A stretch of 64,000 nucleotides of DNA from Gracilaria vermiculophylla (taxonomy: Eukaryota; Rhodophyta; Florideophyceae; Gracilariales; Gracilariaceae), in the NCBI GenBank assembly GCA_019155205.2, contig JAHNZQ020000079.1, forward strand, positions 376,384-440,383. Direction: 5' to 3'. Each line of letters starts with the position of its first letter. Position 1 is the stretch's first letter. The notes beneath the pieces are model-generated. The model did not search any database. It saw only the letters and a program-made list of their open reading frames with translations, and had not been told where the DNA came from. Below, one piece after another: positions 1 through 10,780 of the stretch. A program made the translations under genes and the position numbers.

Positions 1-1659
1 TGTTGAATGTGTGAAAATATTTTAATGGAAATTGATTCATTCAAAAGTGGGTTTTAAGAGTCGATATCCGTCCATTTTAATTCTTTCTCTTTTGATTGTC
101 AAACTAGCATTCCGAAAACACCGACGTACGTTTGTGTTCCGTTTTCCGGCTCGTTTCTGTGTCTCACTTGCACGGCTCGCCAACGTGTTGCTAACAATGT
201 TTACGTTCTCCGCGCGCTACTATTCTTCCGTTTGACGCACAGGTACGCGGTCGTCTGCAGTGGGCTTCTACACTTTCCTATATCGGACAAAGTGCCTGCA
301 GGAACGTAGTGGTCGAACCTTCGGCGCTGCACTTTCCTATATCAGCCTTTCGTTTTCCGCAGGAAGTAGATGTGTCGCTGTTAGATTGATGCTCGGCTAC
401 GTAGATCCTTGGCGTTAGAACATGTACGATAAACTTTTATTTACTCCTTCAACTCTATTGCAAGACAATGTTCAATCGCCGCTTTTGTTTTGTTTGCACT
501 CACTTTTTTTATTTGATAGCGTTACATTCATTTGTTCAAAACTGAGCTTCAGAACATTAATATGACTTTATATTTGGGTATCTTTTCAACGCAGGGAATA
601 AGTGAAATACGCGTTAGCTTGTCACTTGTACGTAACAGAACATAATAAACACAACCCGACTCATCTTTGATGATGATGGCATGGAATGGCTAGACTTGAT
701 TCGACTGCTTGGTGTTTCAAACGGCAAAAAGCTTTCCCAAATCTTTTGGAGTAGTTTGAACTGTACAGTCTAATAACGCTTCTGCAATCCATCGGCGTGT
801 GCAGAAGCATTTTTAACACGGATCGATACTAAACGAAACTTGCTCTCGTGCAAATAAAACTTGGTCTCAAACTGCTGTCTTCGCTGCAGCACACATGTTC
901 CAAAACCGCAGGACACCGTACTCCACAAACGTTTTCTGATGCAGTCGGAATGAGGAATGAAAACGAATCGAGTGTTGTGGGCCTGAGCTTCTATCACAGC
1001 TGGGCGATGCAAGTGTAGCGCGTACGAACTCGCTGTCAGTCGCTGTCGGTTTGTAGCGCGTACGAACTCGCTGTCAGTCGCTGTCGGTTATCTTGAGCGC
1101 CGTGGAGCCAGTGCTCCCAACTTCTAATTAGAATCTTGGCAATCTACACTACTTAAAAAAGCCCTGGAGGACAAGGGGCGAGAGAGAGCTCCGGATCGAT
1201 CCGGGGGGGCCATTGCTTCTTGCCTGCGAGCGAATTGCGCAAAGTCCCGCGAATCCGCATAGCTAGTACAGCACTATTTCGACACAGTCGTACAATGCGC
1301 AGATGATGCTTTGCGTCATGTCTCACAGTTTCCATAGTCGCTGCGAGGAAATACGTCATTCGCAGGCTTCTCACCTTGACAGTTGGTTCAGTACAACAAT
1401 GAAACATACATGCAGCATCGAGATATGCTCACCGTCTGAGCCTCGTTCCGTTCATATTTCGATACGTTATTTTATTTTATTTTATTCTTTTAGAAAAGAT
1501 ATCAGGAGTTCGACGACCATTTTCTCGTCCGTCTGCCGCATCGATAGACCTCTTTGGTCGATCAAGAGGCTTGTAGAGCGTCAATCGTTCTTTCCTCCTC
1601 CTCCCTTCCATTTTCTTACAGGGGCACAACATTGATCAGGCAATCCATCGTTCCGAAAA
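1..1659. other. Left-edge region without a supported gene
   Basis: No reading frame here resembles a known protein; the open frames are short and mutually overlapping. The stretch contains a perfect 38-bp tandem duplication at 1014-1089 and a short repeated motif CACTTTCCTATATC near 270 and 330. The last few hundred bases should include the promoter of the pICln-like gene that starts at 1660. A T-rich tract at about 1468-1490 is the only obvious low-complexity piece. Confidence 0.5.
1014..1089. repeat. Perfect 2 x 38-bp tandem repeat
   Basis: Positions 1014-1051 and 1052-1089 are identical over all 38 bases, starting TGTAGCGCGTACGAACTCG. Each unit holds an internal GCTGTCAGTCGCTGTCGG doublet. 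The absence of any mismatch suggests a recent duplication or an assembly duplication. Confidence 0.9.
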
Positions 1660-2100
1660 ATGGTTCGAAATCCTGCCGACGAGCCATCACCAAATGAAAA
1701 CGGAACCGAGGCACAGACAGCCGTGCTCAAGAGCTTTGAAAACGTGTGCTTGGTAGAAGACTCTGAACAGCAGTCTGCGCCGGGAACGTTGTGCATCATG
1801 CACGCATCACTCCGTTGGGAATGTGCAGCTGCTTTGCCGGCGCAGTCTCTGACGTCGTGGGCGGTCAACTTTGTGGATATAAATCTGCACGCCATATCGA
1901 CTGATGCGTCTAGCGGCTATCCTCCAAGCATCTACGCCCAGACCGGCGATGATTACAAGGAGGTGAGGATGATCCCGGAGCAATCACGATTGCAGGAATT
2001 GTACGATGCTCTGTGTGAAGGAGTGGTGCGAAACGAGGACAGCACCAGCGAGGACATGGGCGTGCTCAGCATGGCGGAGGACGCGAGTGAACAGGGGTAG
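1660..2100 (+). CDS. pICln-like protein (CLNS1A family, methylosome/snRNP assembly chaperone)
   Basis: A 146-residue single-exon frame with an ATG at 1660. pICln proteins have a PH-like fold and present Sm proteins to the PRMT5 methylosome during snRNP assembly. Family features seen here are the GTL-x(7)-LRW strand pair (residues ~42-53, GTLCIMHASLRW), the block DINLHAISTD (~73-82) in which 'LHAIS' is the most characteristic piece, the following PxxYAQTG strand (~88-95), and the acidic stretch after an LQELYDALCEG helix. The protein is shorter than animal homologues (about 200-240 residues) and lacks much of the usual acidic tail, so a downstream exon could be missed. The family call rests on motif recognition only. 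Confidence 0.72.
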   Translation: MVRNPADEPSPNENGTEAQTAVLKSFENVCLVEDSEQQSAPGTLCIMHASLRWECAAALPAQSLTSWAVNFVDINLHAISTDASSGYPPSIYAQTGDDYKEVRMIPEQSRLQELYDALCEGVVRNEDSTSEDMGVLSMAEDASEQG

Positions 2101-3067
2101 CGGTTGTATATCAGGGAAGCGTCGCCAATCATCTGAAACGCAAACTATTTCGAGATGGATGTGAGCGCAACTGAGCAAATTGCCGGACCGACAACGCCTC
2201 TGTACAACGTCAAGTGCACAAGCACGCTCACAACATGAGCTTATGGGAAGCTGCATCCGGCACCTTTGGAACGAGTGCTCCTCGTGACACGGCCGCAGTC
2301 CCTGATCCCGAACGTCGGTCTTTGCGCGGGTGCCGTGGTCTCCCGCAAGCTGGAAGCGGCTTGGTGATAGTATGGCTTATGCATGTATGTGCCCCTCATG
2401 CTGCACATTAATCACTCAATGTGCAGGAGACGAAGCCTACGGTGTGCGCATCGTGATCCAAGACAGCAAAGTACGGGAATGAAGCAAATCGCTTTGAGTG
2501 CCGATCCCCTCGTTCGCGGTTGTGGACCATTCAAAGTCTCCCAAGAAATGGAATAACCTTGAAGATGCGCTGCGACACGCCACTAGACGTCAGTGGTGCC
2601 GCGAACCTCGAACCCGTGGATTTAACCGCAGTATATATTCATAGCATCTCGCTGCAAAAGATGGGGAAGGACTCATCCTGCTGGGACTCGTGGTACATTG
2701 ATGTAGGCAATGCGCTCCGGTGAAAAACTTGTCCTTATTTCCATGTTTCCTCGACTCTTCGACCACTTGCGTTAGCCTCGCTTTGAGCTTCTCATTTTGC
2801 TTGGCGCAATTTTAATCAGCGAAAAAGAAAGGTTCAAATACGCTTCACGCTGGCAGCTTTTTCAATCATGTTGGCAAGATAAACCTTGCTAAATTAAACA
2901 AATCAAGTATTCACTAATGCGCGCCCATGACTCCCGTAGACGCATTGATCCCAACTGCGTGTGCACATTCATCCAGTCTTGCAATTTCACAGCAGCCCTC
3001 ACTCTGATTGTGAGCGCGGGCTGGGTACAGGCCGGAGCGGCTCAAGGTGTCAGCATCAGAAGAAGAA
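2101..3067 (+). other. Spacer with fragmentary coding potential between pICln-like and OST3/6 genes
   Basis: There are short plus-strand open stretches, for example 2155-2238 (ATG start), 2214-2411 and about 2478-2723, in different frames. A possible intron could run from about 2363 (GTGATA) to 2425 (TGTGCAG). The pieces look protein-like (for instance TLKMRCDTPLDVSG at ~2560-2601) but I could not join them into one frame or match them to a family. This may be a small multi-intron gene, a pseudogene or chance. The final ~300 bases should hold the OST3/6 promoter. Confidence 0.3.
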
Positions 3068-4176
3068 ATGACAGCCAGAGTGATGACGGCGATCCACTCT
3101 TTCGCCCTTATTTTTTGCTTGACAATCATGATATCCGCAGACAAGGGATTCGCTAATAGCTTGTCCAAGCTAGAAGCCTCGAAACGTCTATCCTCTTCAG
3201 GGCTCATCAAACTCAGTATTTCAGATTTTCAGGATGTCGTTGAAATATCACCCAGACCGTACTCACTTTTCGTCATGTTCTCTGCAGACAGAAACCTATG
3301 CGAGCCATGTGGAGCTATTGCAAAACGCCTTGCCCAAATTGCAAACGAATACAATTCCTTGACTCCCTCTAAAGCCGCTTCAAAGCCAGTTTTCTTTTCC
3401 ATCGTCAAGGTTACCTTGGAAGACCGAGAGTTTCTCATGAGGTACGGTCTCAAGCACGTCCCAGTGTTCTATCACTTTAAATCGGGAACGTCCCGGGAAT
3501 ATCCTCGACATTTGAGCGATCAATCCGCGGATAATTTTCCGTTTCAACAAGTCGGCTACGGTGCAAATTCAATGAAGGAATTCATCAACTCGAGAAGCGG
3601 ATCTCGTCTTCGAGTTGTCCGAGGTAACTATCAAATTCCGTTCGTTCAGACAGTCAAAGACTACATGCCCTTTATTCTTGTGACGGTTGCGATCCTTGCG
3701 GCAGGAGTAGTTGCAACAGGAGCGTACAAGAGCCCAATGTTGTGGTTTGGGATTGTTGTTCTCATATACATTTTCTCTGTTGGAGGAGGACACTATTCTT
3801 GGATCAACAATACTCCCTTAGCCTCTGTGAATTCGAATGGAGACTTCGAGTTCATTTCAGCTGGCTCTCGGACTCAGTATGTTGCGGAAGGCTTTTTTGT
3901 ATCAGCCATGTGTGTTAGCATTTCAATTCTTGTGATTCTCATTCAAGAAATGCCCTCAATAATTCCGAACAAGTCTGGTCAGACGTTCCTTGGAGTGTTT
4001 CTGGTTGTAATGACTGCTGTGGCAATCATAACGTTGGTAGTCTTGTACCAAATGGTTTGTATTTTCTCCCCATTACCGAATTATTCGTTTCTGAAATCCC
4101 TCTGCCGCAAGTGATATACTAACTTACCCAATTTTTATAAGCGCAGAAAATGCCGCAATACCTGCATTATAACTAA
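3068..4176 (+). CDS. Oligosaccharyltransferase subunit OST3/OST6 (TUSC3/MAGT1 family)
   Basis: Two exons, 3068-4054 and 4147-4176, encode 338 residues. The ATG at 3068 is the first in a frame that is open upstream without an ATG. The protein starts with a signal peptide (hydrophobic residues ~9-24), followed by a lumenal thioredoxin-like domain with the redox pair C78-E-P-C81 and then four membrane segments, the OST3/6 layout. These subunits form transient mixed disulfides with substrates to assist N-glycosylation in the ER. The 92-nt intron (GTTTGT at 4055, CAG at 4144-4146) carries a perfect TACTAAC branch site at about 4115. It is phase 0 and leaves a 9-codon last exon (start KMPQYLH). Without splicing the frame runs on for an unrelated tail to 4114. 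Splicing is an inference from the signals. Confidence 0.85.
4055..4146 (+). other. Intron of OST3/6 gene
   Basis: GTTTGT donor, TACTAAC branch consensus about 30 bases before the acceptor, and a GCGCAG acceptor. Phase 0. It is the clearest branch site in the window. Confidence 0.7.
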
Positions 4177-4288
4177 TTCACGTGGTGAGTCATTGGGTTC
4201 CCATGATTTTTTAACTGTGTTGCTATGCTTGAGACGACGAGAAACCTCAGCGATGGCGACAGGAAAATTGTTGCCGTCTGACTTTAGA

Positions 4289-6009
4289 CTACATTTTTGT
4301 ATAGCGACACATTACTGCCATAGCACAAAACCCAATCGCAAACCCAGTAAGCGCTCCCGTGATGAAATGCGGTGGAGGTTGGAGAATGAAAGGATGCTTA
4401 GCATCAGGGCTTAGTACCCATCCGAGTGATCGTTCAACAGCCTGGTCCCACCTGTTAATTTTGTTGGCTCGGTCTTCGTCTGAGATTGTCGCCGTAAAAG
4501 AACTGCCCGGTATGCGACTGCTACGGAATTCCTCAAGAGATGGGTACATGCCAATATGATGTCCAGCAGTAAAGGCTGCGCCCATAGCAGTGGTTTCAAC
4601 ATCGCTCGGGCGCAGTACGTCTCGAGCAACGATGTTTGCTTGCATTTCCATAAGCAAGTCGTTCTGAGAGGCACCCCCGTCTACTCTTACCTGTCGCAAT
4701 GGAGCGCCTATGTCTTTCTCAATGGCATCCACGACAGCCTGGATCTTGAAAGCTATGCTTTCCAAGGTTGCTCGAGCAATATGTGCCTTGGTGGTCTTCT
4801 GAGTGATACCAACTATGGTCCCTCGAGCATCTTCTCTCCAGTACGGAGCCAAGAATCCAGAAAACGCCGGGACCACGAACACATCGTCAGTGTCGTCCAC
4901 GCTCCTTGCAAGTTCTTCAACATCAGGTGCTGTTTTGATTACTTCAAGGTTATCACGAAGCCATGTTACAGCCGAACCAGCAACTGCAATACTTCCTTCT
5001 AAACTGTAAACACAAGGCCCATCCCCAAACTTATACGCCGGAGTCGTAAGCAGGTAACTACGGGTGATTTTTGGCACGACACCTGTATTTACTATCAAAA
5101 AGCCTCCTGTACCGTAGGTGCATTTGGCCTCTCCCACTTCGAAGCACGCCTGCCCAACCAGAGCGCTTTGTTGATCACCAATTACGCCGGAGATGACAGT
5201 TCCTTTCAAGGCGGTCGTGCCCATCGTGCCGAAATTGGCTGAACACGGGAGGATTTCCGGGAGAATGTCTTTGCTAATTCCCACCAGTTTAACCAAGTAG
5301 TCATCCCATTCCAGTGTGTGAATGTTCATCATCATTGTTCGGCCCGCGTTCGTTACATCTGTGACATGAGATTTTTCTTCACTGAGGTTCCACACGAGCC
5401 ATGTGTCAACGGTACCAAAAAGCGCTCGTTCTTCTTCAATGGCAGTAGCGACCTCTGGGACGTTCTCGATCATCCATCGAAGTTTAATTCCCGAAAAGTA
5501 CGATGATATCGGTAAGCCACTCTTGGACCGGACCCTCCACGCTCTGAACCTCGTATCTAAAGCATTGGCTGTCGATGTCGTGCGAAGGTCGCTCCAAACA
5601 ATTCCATTGTAGAGGGGTTTGCCCGTGTTGCGGTCCCAGACTATCGTTGTTTCACGTTGGTTTGTAATGCCGACGGCTTGAACCTGAGATGAACGGATCG
5701 ACTTTTTCTCGGCTTGCATGAGACAGTCTTCGACGGCTTCAATGGCATTATTCAGAAGAACTGACATGGAATCGAAAGGTAAAATGTTCTAAACGTCAGA
5801 ACCTATGCAAAGCTTAGCAGGGTAATGCCATGGGTTGCGTACGTACCTTTTGGATCATGTTCTGCCCAACTGCTATGGGGGTGTAGAGGTATGTTTTCAA
5901 TGTTCTTGGACTTGCACACTCGATGACAATTTGAGTCATACAAGATCGCACGAGTAGACGTGGTTCCCGAGTCAATTGAGAGGACATACTTTTCCTCGGA
6001 AGAAGACAT
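4289..6009 (-). CDS. Glycerol kinase (FGGY family) with C-terminal hydrophobic segment
   Basis: Two exons on the minus strand, 6009-5847 and 5760-4289, are joined by an 86-nt phase-1 intron (GTACGT donor, TTCTGAC branch, TGTCAG acceptor) to give 544 residues. The enzyme phosphorylates glycerol to glycerol-3-phosphate with ATP. The N-terminal phosphate-binding loop SIDSGTTSTRA is at residues ~11-21, AEHDP just before the splice, the first FGGY signature (YFSGIKLRWM) and the second (GTIVGITQ...ATLESIAF) are intact, as is GDQQSALVGQ. The last ~25 residues form a hydrophobic segment (GALTGFAIGFCAMAVM) followed by a short basic end, which bacterial enzymes lack. This suggests membrane anchoring, as reported for some animal glycerol kinase isoforms at the mitochondrial outer membrane. 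The start ATG fits the usual position just upstream of the phosphate-1 motif. Confidence 0.93.
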
Positions 6010-6863
6010 GTTGTGAGTGCGTATGGTGGCGAGGAACGTTGTGTCGCAATCGGAATGGACAGATCGAGTAACCAGTAGTCTTTTCGTACGGATAAAGAGC
6101 GTGTGGAATGTATTGCCTCCTCGGCCGTTGCCAGGAAAAGAAAGTGCAATGAGCTGAACCGCAGGCTAATTCTCGCTCCCGGCGCGGCTCTGACGTGGGT
6201 GCAATCTTCTTCCACTGCGGTGGGGTCCAATCTCATGCAACGTTTGTACGTTTAATCGCTATGTGGCCCAGGCACACATCCCCATGTCTGGTCCGTCAAC
6301 CGCTCCAACAATCAGTGCGGGATCGACTTTGCTGACGGTTTGTACACGTTCCTGGGATATCTCGGCGGATAGCCGTTGCGAGATTGATGCGATTGGCCTG
6401 TCTCTCTCTAGCCAGGACGATCAAATATTCCCACAGAAAATCGCCGGATCCCAGTCGTGGCCCAATCCTCTCTCCTCTGTCTAGCTGCCGTTTGGTGCTG
6501 TTTAAAAATTGGGGAAATGTTGGCAGTGCACCATCGTTCAAGCGGAGCATCGACTGATGCCCGTCGGCTGCACGTGAGCCGAGGTTCGGACTAGGGGAAA
6601 AGGAGCAAAAATTTGCTCTCAAGATCTTTTCAACGGCCTGCAATGAGGTCTCACCGAAAGCGTTGAGCTTTGCGAGCTTGGTGAGACCCAAAGTGATGCC
6701 GACGGTGTGATACTGCCTCAAGTCGCTTGAACAAACTCCCCAATGGTTTGATTATGGTTTAGTGAAACAGTTGTTTACTGCTGCACTTTAATCTCACTTT
6801 CAGCTGCCTGCAAATCTAATGATACGATCACTACGAATAACACTCCGCCCTGTCACTAAGACT
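6010..6863. other. Spacer between glycerol kinase start and TPX2-like gene end
   Basis: This should contain the glycerol kinase promoter (gene on the minus strand, start 6009). A minus-strand open frame at 6296-6721 of about 140 codons begins without an ATG (TTG) and matches no family; its first part reads like an amphipathic helix. I treat it as unproven. Confidence 0.4.
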
Positions 6864-9800
6864 TCAAAAATATGGTTTGGGGCTTGGGTTTGAGAAGTCT
6901 GGCATCGGTCTCGCCTTAAACACTCTACGCCGCCTCTCCATCTCCTCTCGCTTGCGTCTCTGTTCTTCCAACTGTTTCCGCGCCTTTGCCTGAAGCTCTG
7001 CTCCAGTCAAGTGGAACGGCTCAGGAATCGTGATAGGGCTTCTTGGCGGTCTTCTAGTTTCCGACAAAGTCGCTCGTCTAGACCCATTAGCTCCAGGCAT
7101 TCCTCTTCTGTGTTGCAGCTGCGACGATGCCGCAGCCCCTCTGAGGCTGGCTGGACAAAGTGTGGCCCGTCTGTTATTGTTGAATGATAGCGTTCTCCGC
7201 AGAGGAGCGTTCAAAGGTCCCATGTCAGTCACTTCTTGAGGAGATGACTTTGGTCGATTATTGGGCGTGACAGGCGACGATGTTGTTCCTGCCCTTCGGA
7301 TAGCGCCCATCTGCGCAGCCAATCCCCCAGGAGATGCTCCGTTGAACGTGGCACCACGCGGCACACGGTTCCCGGGTGATGAAGAGCTACGATCTCTGTT
7401 ACGAGCGCTCAACAACTCTGCCACACGAGGCAGTTTGACCGGTTTGCGATCGTTGGATAACTTTCTCATAGGCCCCAAACTCGAGCGACGGGAATGTTGC
7501 TGAACAGAAGCAGAGGCACCGCGTCCTCTCAGCGGGTTGAGCCCCCTCGGAGATGTGGCCGCACTTCTAGACGATGGAGTCGATGTTCCAGAGGGCGAAG
7601 CTCTGGTCGGTGGCAGACGCGAGGAGATGATGCGCGACGCAGGAGACAGAGAGGTTGGCGTAACAGAGCCCCCGGCGCGCCTTCTGGGCACGGCGTCAAC
7701 CTCACCGTCTGACCTTTCTACCCTTGCGCCCGAAGCACTCGAACTTGCTGGGCTTGATGTTGAGTGTGACCTTCTTGGGATTCGCGATGGTGTCAATGTT
7801 CTCTTTGGTTCAGATTTCACATTTTTCCTTTCCACGCCCACTGTCGCGGGCTGAGACGAATCAGCCTCAGAGGGTGCGACTTGGGCAGAGTGTGTTTCTG
7901 TCCCGAGCAAGCTTTCCGGAGCTTCTCTGTGTTCTGAAGCAGGAACTGTGTCTTCCGGTTGGTGGACGGGGGTGACATCCTGTTGAGTAACCTGGACACT
8001 GTCTTTCTGGGATGGCGCGTCGGCTGCGGGGGAAAGAGGAGTGCTGGTCATCGTCGTTTCGACCACATCCCTTGTTTGCTGATGGACCGTTACAGGAAGC
8101 GGAGCAGTGACAGTGTCGAGAGGGCTATCAGACGCAGCGCTGATGTTATCGTGCGTAGTCTTCTGCACAGTATCGTGTGCAGCGCTTGAGGTGCTTTCGA
8201 CCTGTTCATGCGCGTCCGATGCCGCAGGCGGGACTGGCTCGTCAGCCGGCACGGAGGTGATGGGCTCAACTTGGCCGCGCGCTTGGGGCACCGCGGGAAC
8301 AGCGGCGACGCTCCCGAGGTGCGCAGGCAGAACAAGCGTGGAAGCGGCGTTATGCGTCACAGCCATGTTCTCAGGGGAAGAACGGATCGGCGCGGAATGG
8401 TCGCTAGTGCCATCCGGCGTCGCCAGCGAGTCGTGCCCCTTCGCAGCGCCCTGTAAGGCGCAAGCATTCAGCGTAACTTGGGAACAATCCTTGGCTGCCA
8501 CGGTGAGCGTATGGTGTGCAGAGCCATGGATTTGGTTTGTCGTGCTGGTCATGACAGTCTCGATGACAGACGCATGCCCCGGACGTGGGTCGCCATCTGT
8601 GCGTCTCGCAACGGTCGTGGATGTGATCGTATATGATCGTGTGTTTGATTCCACTTCTAGAATGTCCAAATTTTCAGCCAGTGGCATCGGCGCTGGTGGC
8701 TGCGCTTTACCGTCGTGGTGGCTCCGTGGCGCAGCGGCGTGTGTCACATGCGCATGGCTTGCGCGCTGCGGCTCTTCGCGAGACGGGTCCTCGACTGGGG
8801 AAGACGTATCCTGCTGGGTGCGACTGTTTGTTTGAATGCCGCCCTCTGCACAAGCAGACGTGGTCGCAGCGCCCTGCCTCTCGTCGCTGCCAATGGGAGC
8901 AAGTGCCGGTTCCGCAGGTGTTGGTATGCCAGCAGCCATGGAGTAGGTGTCCAACGTCTTGATTGCTCGCGCAACAGACTCGTCCGTGACTTCCAAGTTG
9001 TCGGCGTCAACGTAGAGCGACTTGCAAAGCGCGTCGACGTTGGCAGTGGTGCCTTCAAAGCCGACGGCATCTGCCGCATTACTGTGAACATGAGAGACGG
9101 CGGTTTGTGCGACGCCATGCGACTCATTCGGCGGCGTCATCGGACGGGAACTGTGCTGTTGGTCACTGAGCGATCTGGAAATGGATGCGGCTGAAAGCGA
9201 GCGCTGAGAAACGCAATCAGAATCATCAGGTATGGATTCAAACTCTGAAGGGTCAACGGTGGCACCAACGGAACACAAATCAACTTCGTCCTCGTCGGCC
9301 ACGGCGGACCGCTTGGATTCGGTGTAGAACGTCTCGGTGTCATCCGCAAAGGAAACAGAAGATTTGGAGTGAGCAGGGCGCTGAAATTGGTCAACAATGG
9401 GTGCTATGGATGGCGCTGGTTTGGAGCGATGTAACGAACGGTGCTCGAAACGGTGCACTATCGGGGCGATTGACGATGACGAAGGGTGTTTCGAGGCGCC
9501 GGGCGACAGCTGGGTGGTTGTGTTGGATTCGAAATGCTGCACAATGTCGGCGATGGAGCGGGTGGTGGTTGGCGCTTTGAAGCGTTGTGCAGGGGACGCA
9601 GGGCTGGCACTGACGTGATAATCGGAGGTGACGGAAACAGCTTCATCGATGCCCAGACTCGAGAGTGTGGACTGCGGGGATAGGCGCGCCTCGGCATCGG
9701 CGGAAGCGTGCGTGGAGCTCAGCGTGGGGGTGGGTGGAGGAAGCAGGACAGGTTGTTCCAGGTGCTTTACGGTGGCGGAGTAAATGTTATCTCGGTTGGT

Positions 9801-9989
9801 GCCGTGCTGCGCGGGGTACTCGTTTCGGTGGGGGGGAGGAGGTTGTGCAGACGGGTTGTGCTCGAGACGGTTTTCGATGGCGGCGATAGCGTTCTGAACG
9901 TTGTTTATGAAGGACAGCGTGTGCGGCAGCGTGCGGTGCTCGCGGTCGGCGTGCGGCGGCGGGGACGCGGATGAACGTTGCGTAGCCAT
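6864..9989 (-). CDS. Large disordered protein with TPX2-like C-terminal motif; putative microtubule-associated protein
   Basis: A single-exon frame of 1041 residues from the ATG at 9989-9987. The frame stays open upstream to 10520 through poly-C (polyproline), but contains no earlier ATG, so 9989 is preferred. Most of the protein is Ser/Pro/Thr/Ala-rich and probably disordered. Near the N-terminus there is a degenerate repeat: [10 protein letters not shown] (~145), [10 protein letters not shown] (~173), [10 protein letters not shown] (~194), with weaker copies around 34 and 70. A long basic S/R/P-rich stretch (roughly 700-970) looks suited to binding an acidic polymer. The C-terminus has a charged helix ([20 protein letters not shown]) followed by [10 protein letters not shown], which resembles the FKAxPxPxF ending of TPX2/WVD2 microtubule-binding domains. 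That is the only domain clue; the function is inferred. The gene is divergent from RACK1 across a poly-G promoter. Confidence 0.75.
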   Translation of the reverse strand: MATQRSSASPPPHADREHRTLPHTLSFINNVQNAIAAIENRLEHNPSAQPPPPHRNEYPAQHGTNRDNIYSATVKHLEQPVLLPPPTPTLSSTHASADAEARLSPQSTLSSLGIDEAVSVTSDYHVSASPASPAQRFKAPTTTRSIADIVQHFESNTTTQLSPGASKHPSSSSIAPIVHRFEHRSLHRSKPAPSIAPIVDQFQRPAHSKSSVSFADDTETFYTESKRSAVADEDEVDLCSVGATVDPSEFESIPDDSDCVSQRSLSAASISRSLSDQQHSSRPMTPPNESHGVAQTAVSHVHSNAADAVGFEGTTANVDALCKSLYVDADNLEVTDESVARAIKTLDTYSMAAGIPTPAEPALAPIGSDERQGAATTSACAEGGIQTNSRTQQDTSSPVEDPSREEPQRASHAHVTHAAAPRSHHDGKAQPPAPMPLAENLDILEVESNTRSYTITSTTVARRTDGDPRPGHASVIETVMTSTTNQIHGSAHHTLTVAAKDCSQVTLNACALQGAAKGHDSLATPDGTSDHSAPIRSSPENMAVTHNAASTLVLPAHLGSVAAVPAVPQARGQVEPITSVPADEPVPPAASDAHEQVESTSSAAHDTVQKTTHDNISAASDSPLDTVTAPLPVTVHQQTRDVVETTMTSTPLSPAADAPSQKDSVQVTQQDVTPVHQPEDTVPASEHREAPESLLGTETHSAQVAPSEADSSQPATVGVERKNVKSEPKRTLTPSRIPRRSHSTSSPASSSASGARVERSDGEVDAVPRRRAGGSVTPTSLSPASRIISSRLPPTRASPSGTSTPSSRSAATSPRGLNPLRGRGASASVQQHSRRSSLGPMRKLSNDRKPVKLPRVAELLSARNRDRSSSSPGNRVPRGATFNGASPGGLAAQMGAIRRAGTTSSPVTPNNRPKSSPQEVTDMGPLNAPLRRTLSFNNNRRATLCPASLRGAAASSQLQHRRGMPGANGSRRATLSETRRPPRSPITIPEPFHLTGAELQAKARKQLEEQRRKREEMERRRRVFKARPMPDFSNPSPKPYF

Positions 9990-10104
9990 TGGCGCAGAGC
10001 GAGGCGAGGGGCGCAACGGAAGCGCGCAAAGCCGGTGCGCAGGCGTCAAAGGGGGAGTGGGGGGGGGGGGGGGGGGGGGGGGGGGGTGGGGCGGGGGGGG
10101 GGGG

Positions 10105-10187
<83 letters not shown>

Positions 10188-10780
10188 GCGGCGCAGACGC
10201 GGGCGCAGAGATATACGCCGCACGGGCGCGGGGGGGATTGGAGCGGCAGCGGCGGCGTGGCGGCGCGGCAGGGCCAGGCGGCGAGGGAGCGCGGGCGCGG
10301 CCCCGGGCGCCTCGCGCGCTGTGCGCGGCGCAGATGACGCGGCGCGGTCCCGCGGCGCGACGCGCGCGCGCGCGCGCGAGGGCGGCGCGGCGTGGCGGGC
10401 AGCGAGCGCGAGCGCGTGACGCACGCCGTCACGCGCGCCACGCCGCGCGCAGCGTCCGCCGCGCCTGCGCCGCGCCACCGCCGCCGCCCAAAAGTGTTCG
10501 CCGCGCTTCTGCGCCACCACGTCGCCATGCCACGTGGCCAGCGCCTTCGCGCCGGCTCACGCGCGCCGCCGTCACAGTTGCATCACACACAGCCCCCCCC
10601 ACCCGCCGCCGCGCGCTGGCCACGGGGCCACGCGCCCACGTGGCGTCGCTTGATCTGTTGGCTGCCGCCGTCGGCCGCCTCGGCTCCGCGTCATTGCTCA
10701 CGGCCGACGCGCGCGCGTGTGCTTCTCGCGCCCAAGTCGCTTATCGCCGCCGCTTGCACCGCTCCTACGCCCCGTTCGAC
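9990..10780. promoter_or_regulatory. Divergent promoter region between TPX2-like gene and RACK1
   Basis: These 791 bases separate two start codons that point away from each other. They contain the poly-G tract (10051-10185) and very GC-rich sequence with CG-rich runs such as the CGCG tract near 10360-10380. No TATA box is obvious. Open frames across it exist only because homopolymeric G/C and GC-rich DNA lack stop codons. Confidence 0.7.
10051..10185 (+). repeat. Poly-G tract with an uninterrupted 80-base run
   Basis: Positions 10106-10185 are 80 consecutive G. The tract extends back to 10051 with only five interruptions (A at 10056, T at 10058, T at 10087, C at 10092, C at 10105). Such a sequence should form G-quadruplexes on the plus strand. 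Its true length cannot be trusted from assembly alone. Confidence 0.95.

Noticed and set aside
1662..1673. tRNA B-box-like sequence GGTTCGAAATCC
   Set aside because: No A box or foldable tRNA upstream; it lies at the start of the pICln-like coding sequence.
6296..6721. About 140-codon minus frame between glycerol kinase and TPX2-like genes
   Set aside because: Begins with TTG, no ATG upstream in frame, no family match; kept only as a remark.
10046..10528. Minus-strand proline-rich frame with an ATG
   Set aside because: Its openness comes from the poly-C complement of the G tract; no domain and it overlaps the divergent promoter.
9989..10780. N-terminal extension of RACK1 through the poly-G tract
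   Set aside because: No ATG at its start, glycine/alanine/arginine noise from homopolymer and GC-rich DNA; RACK1 has a family-typical start at 10781.
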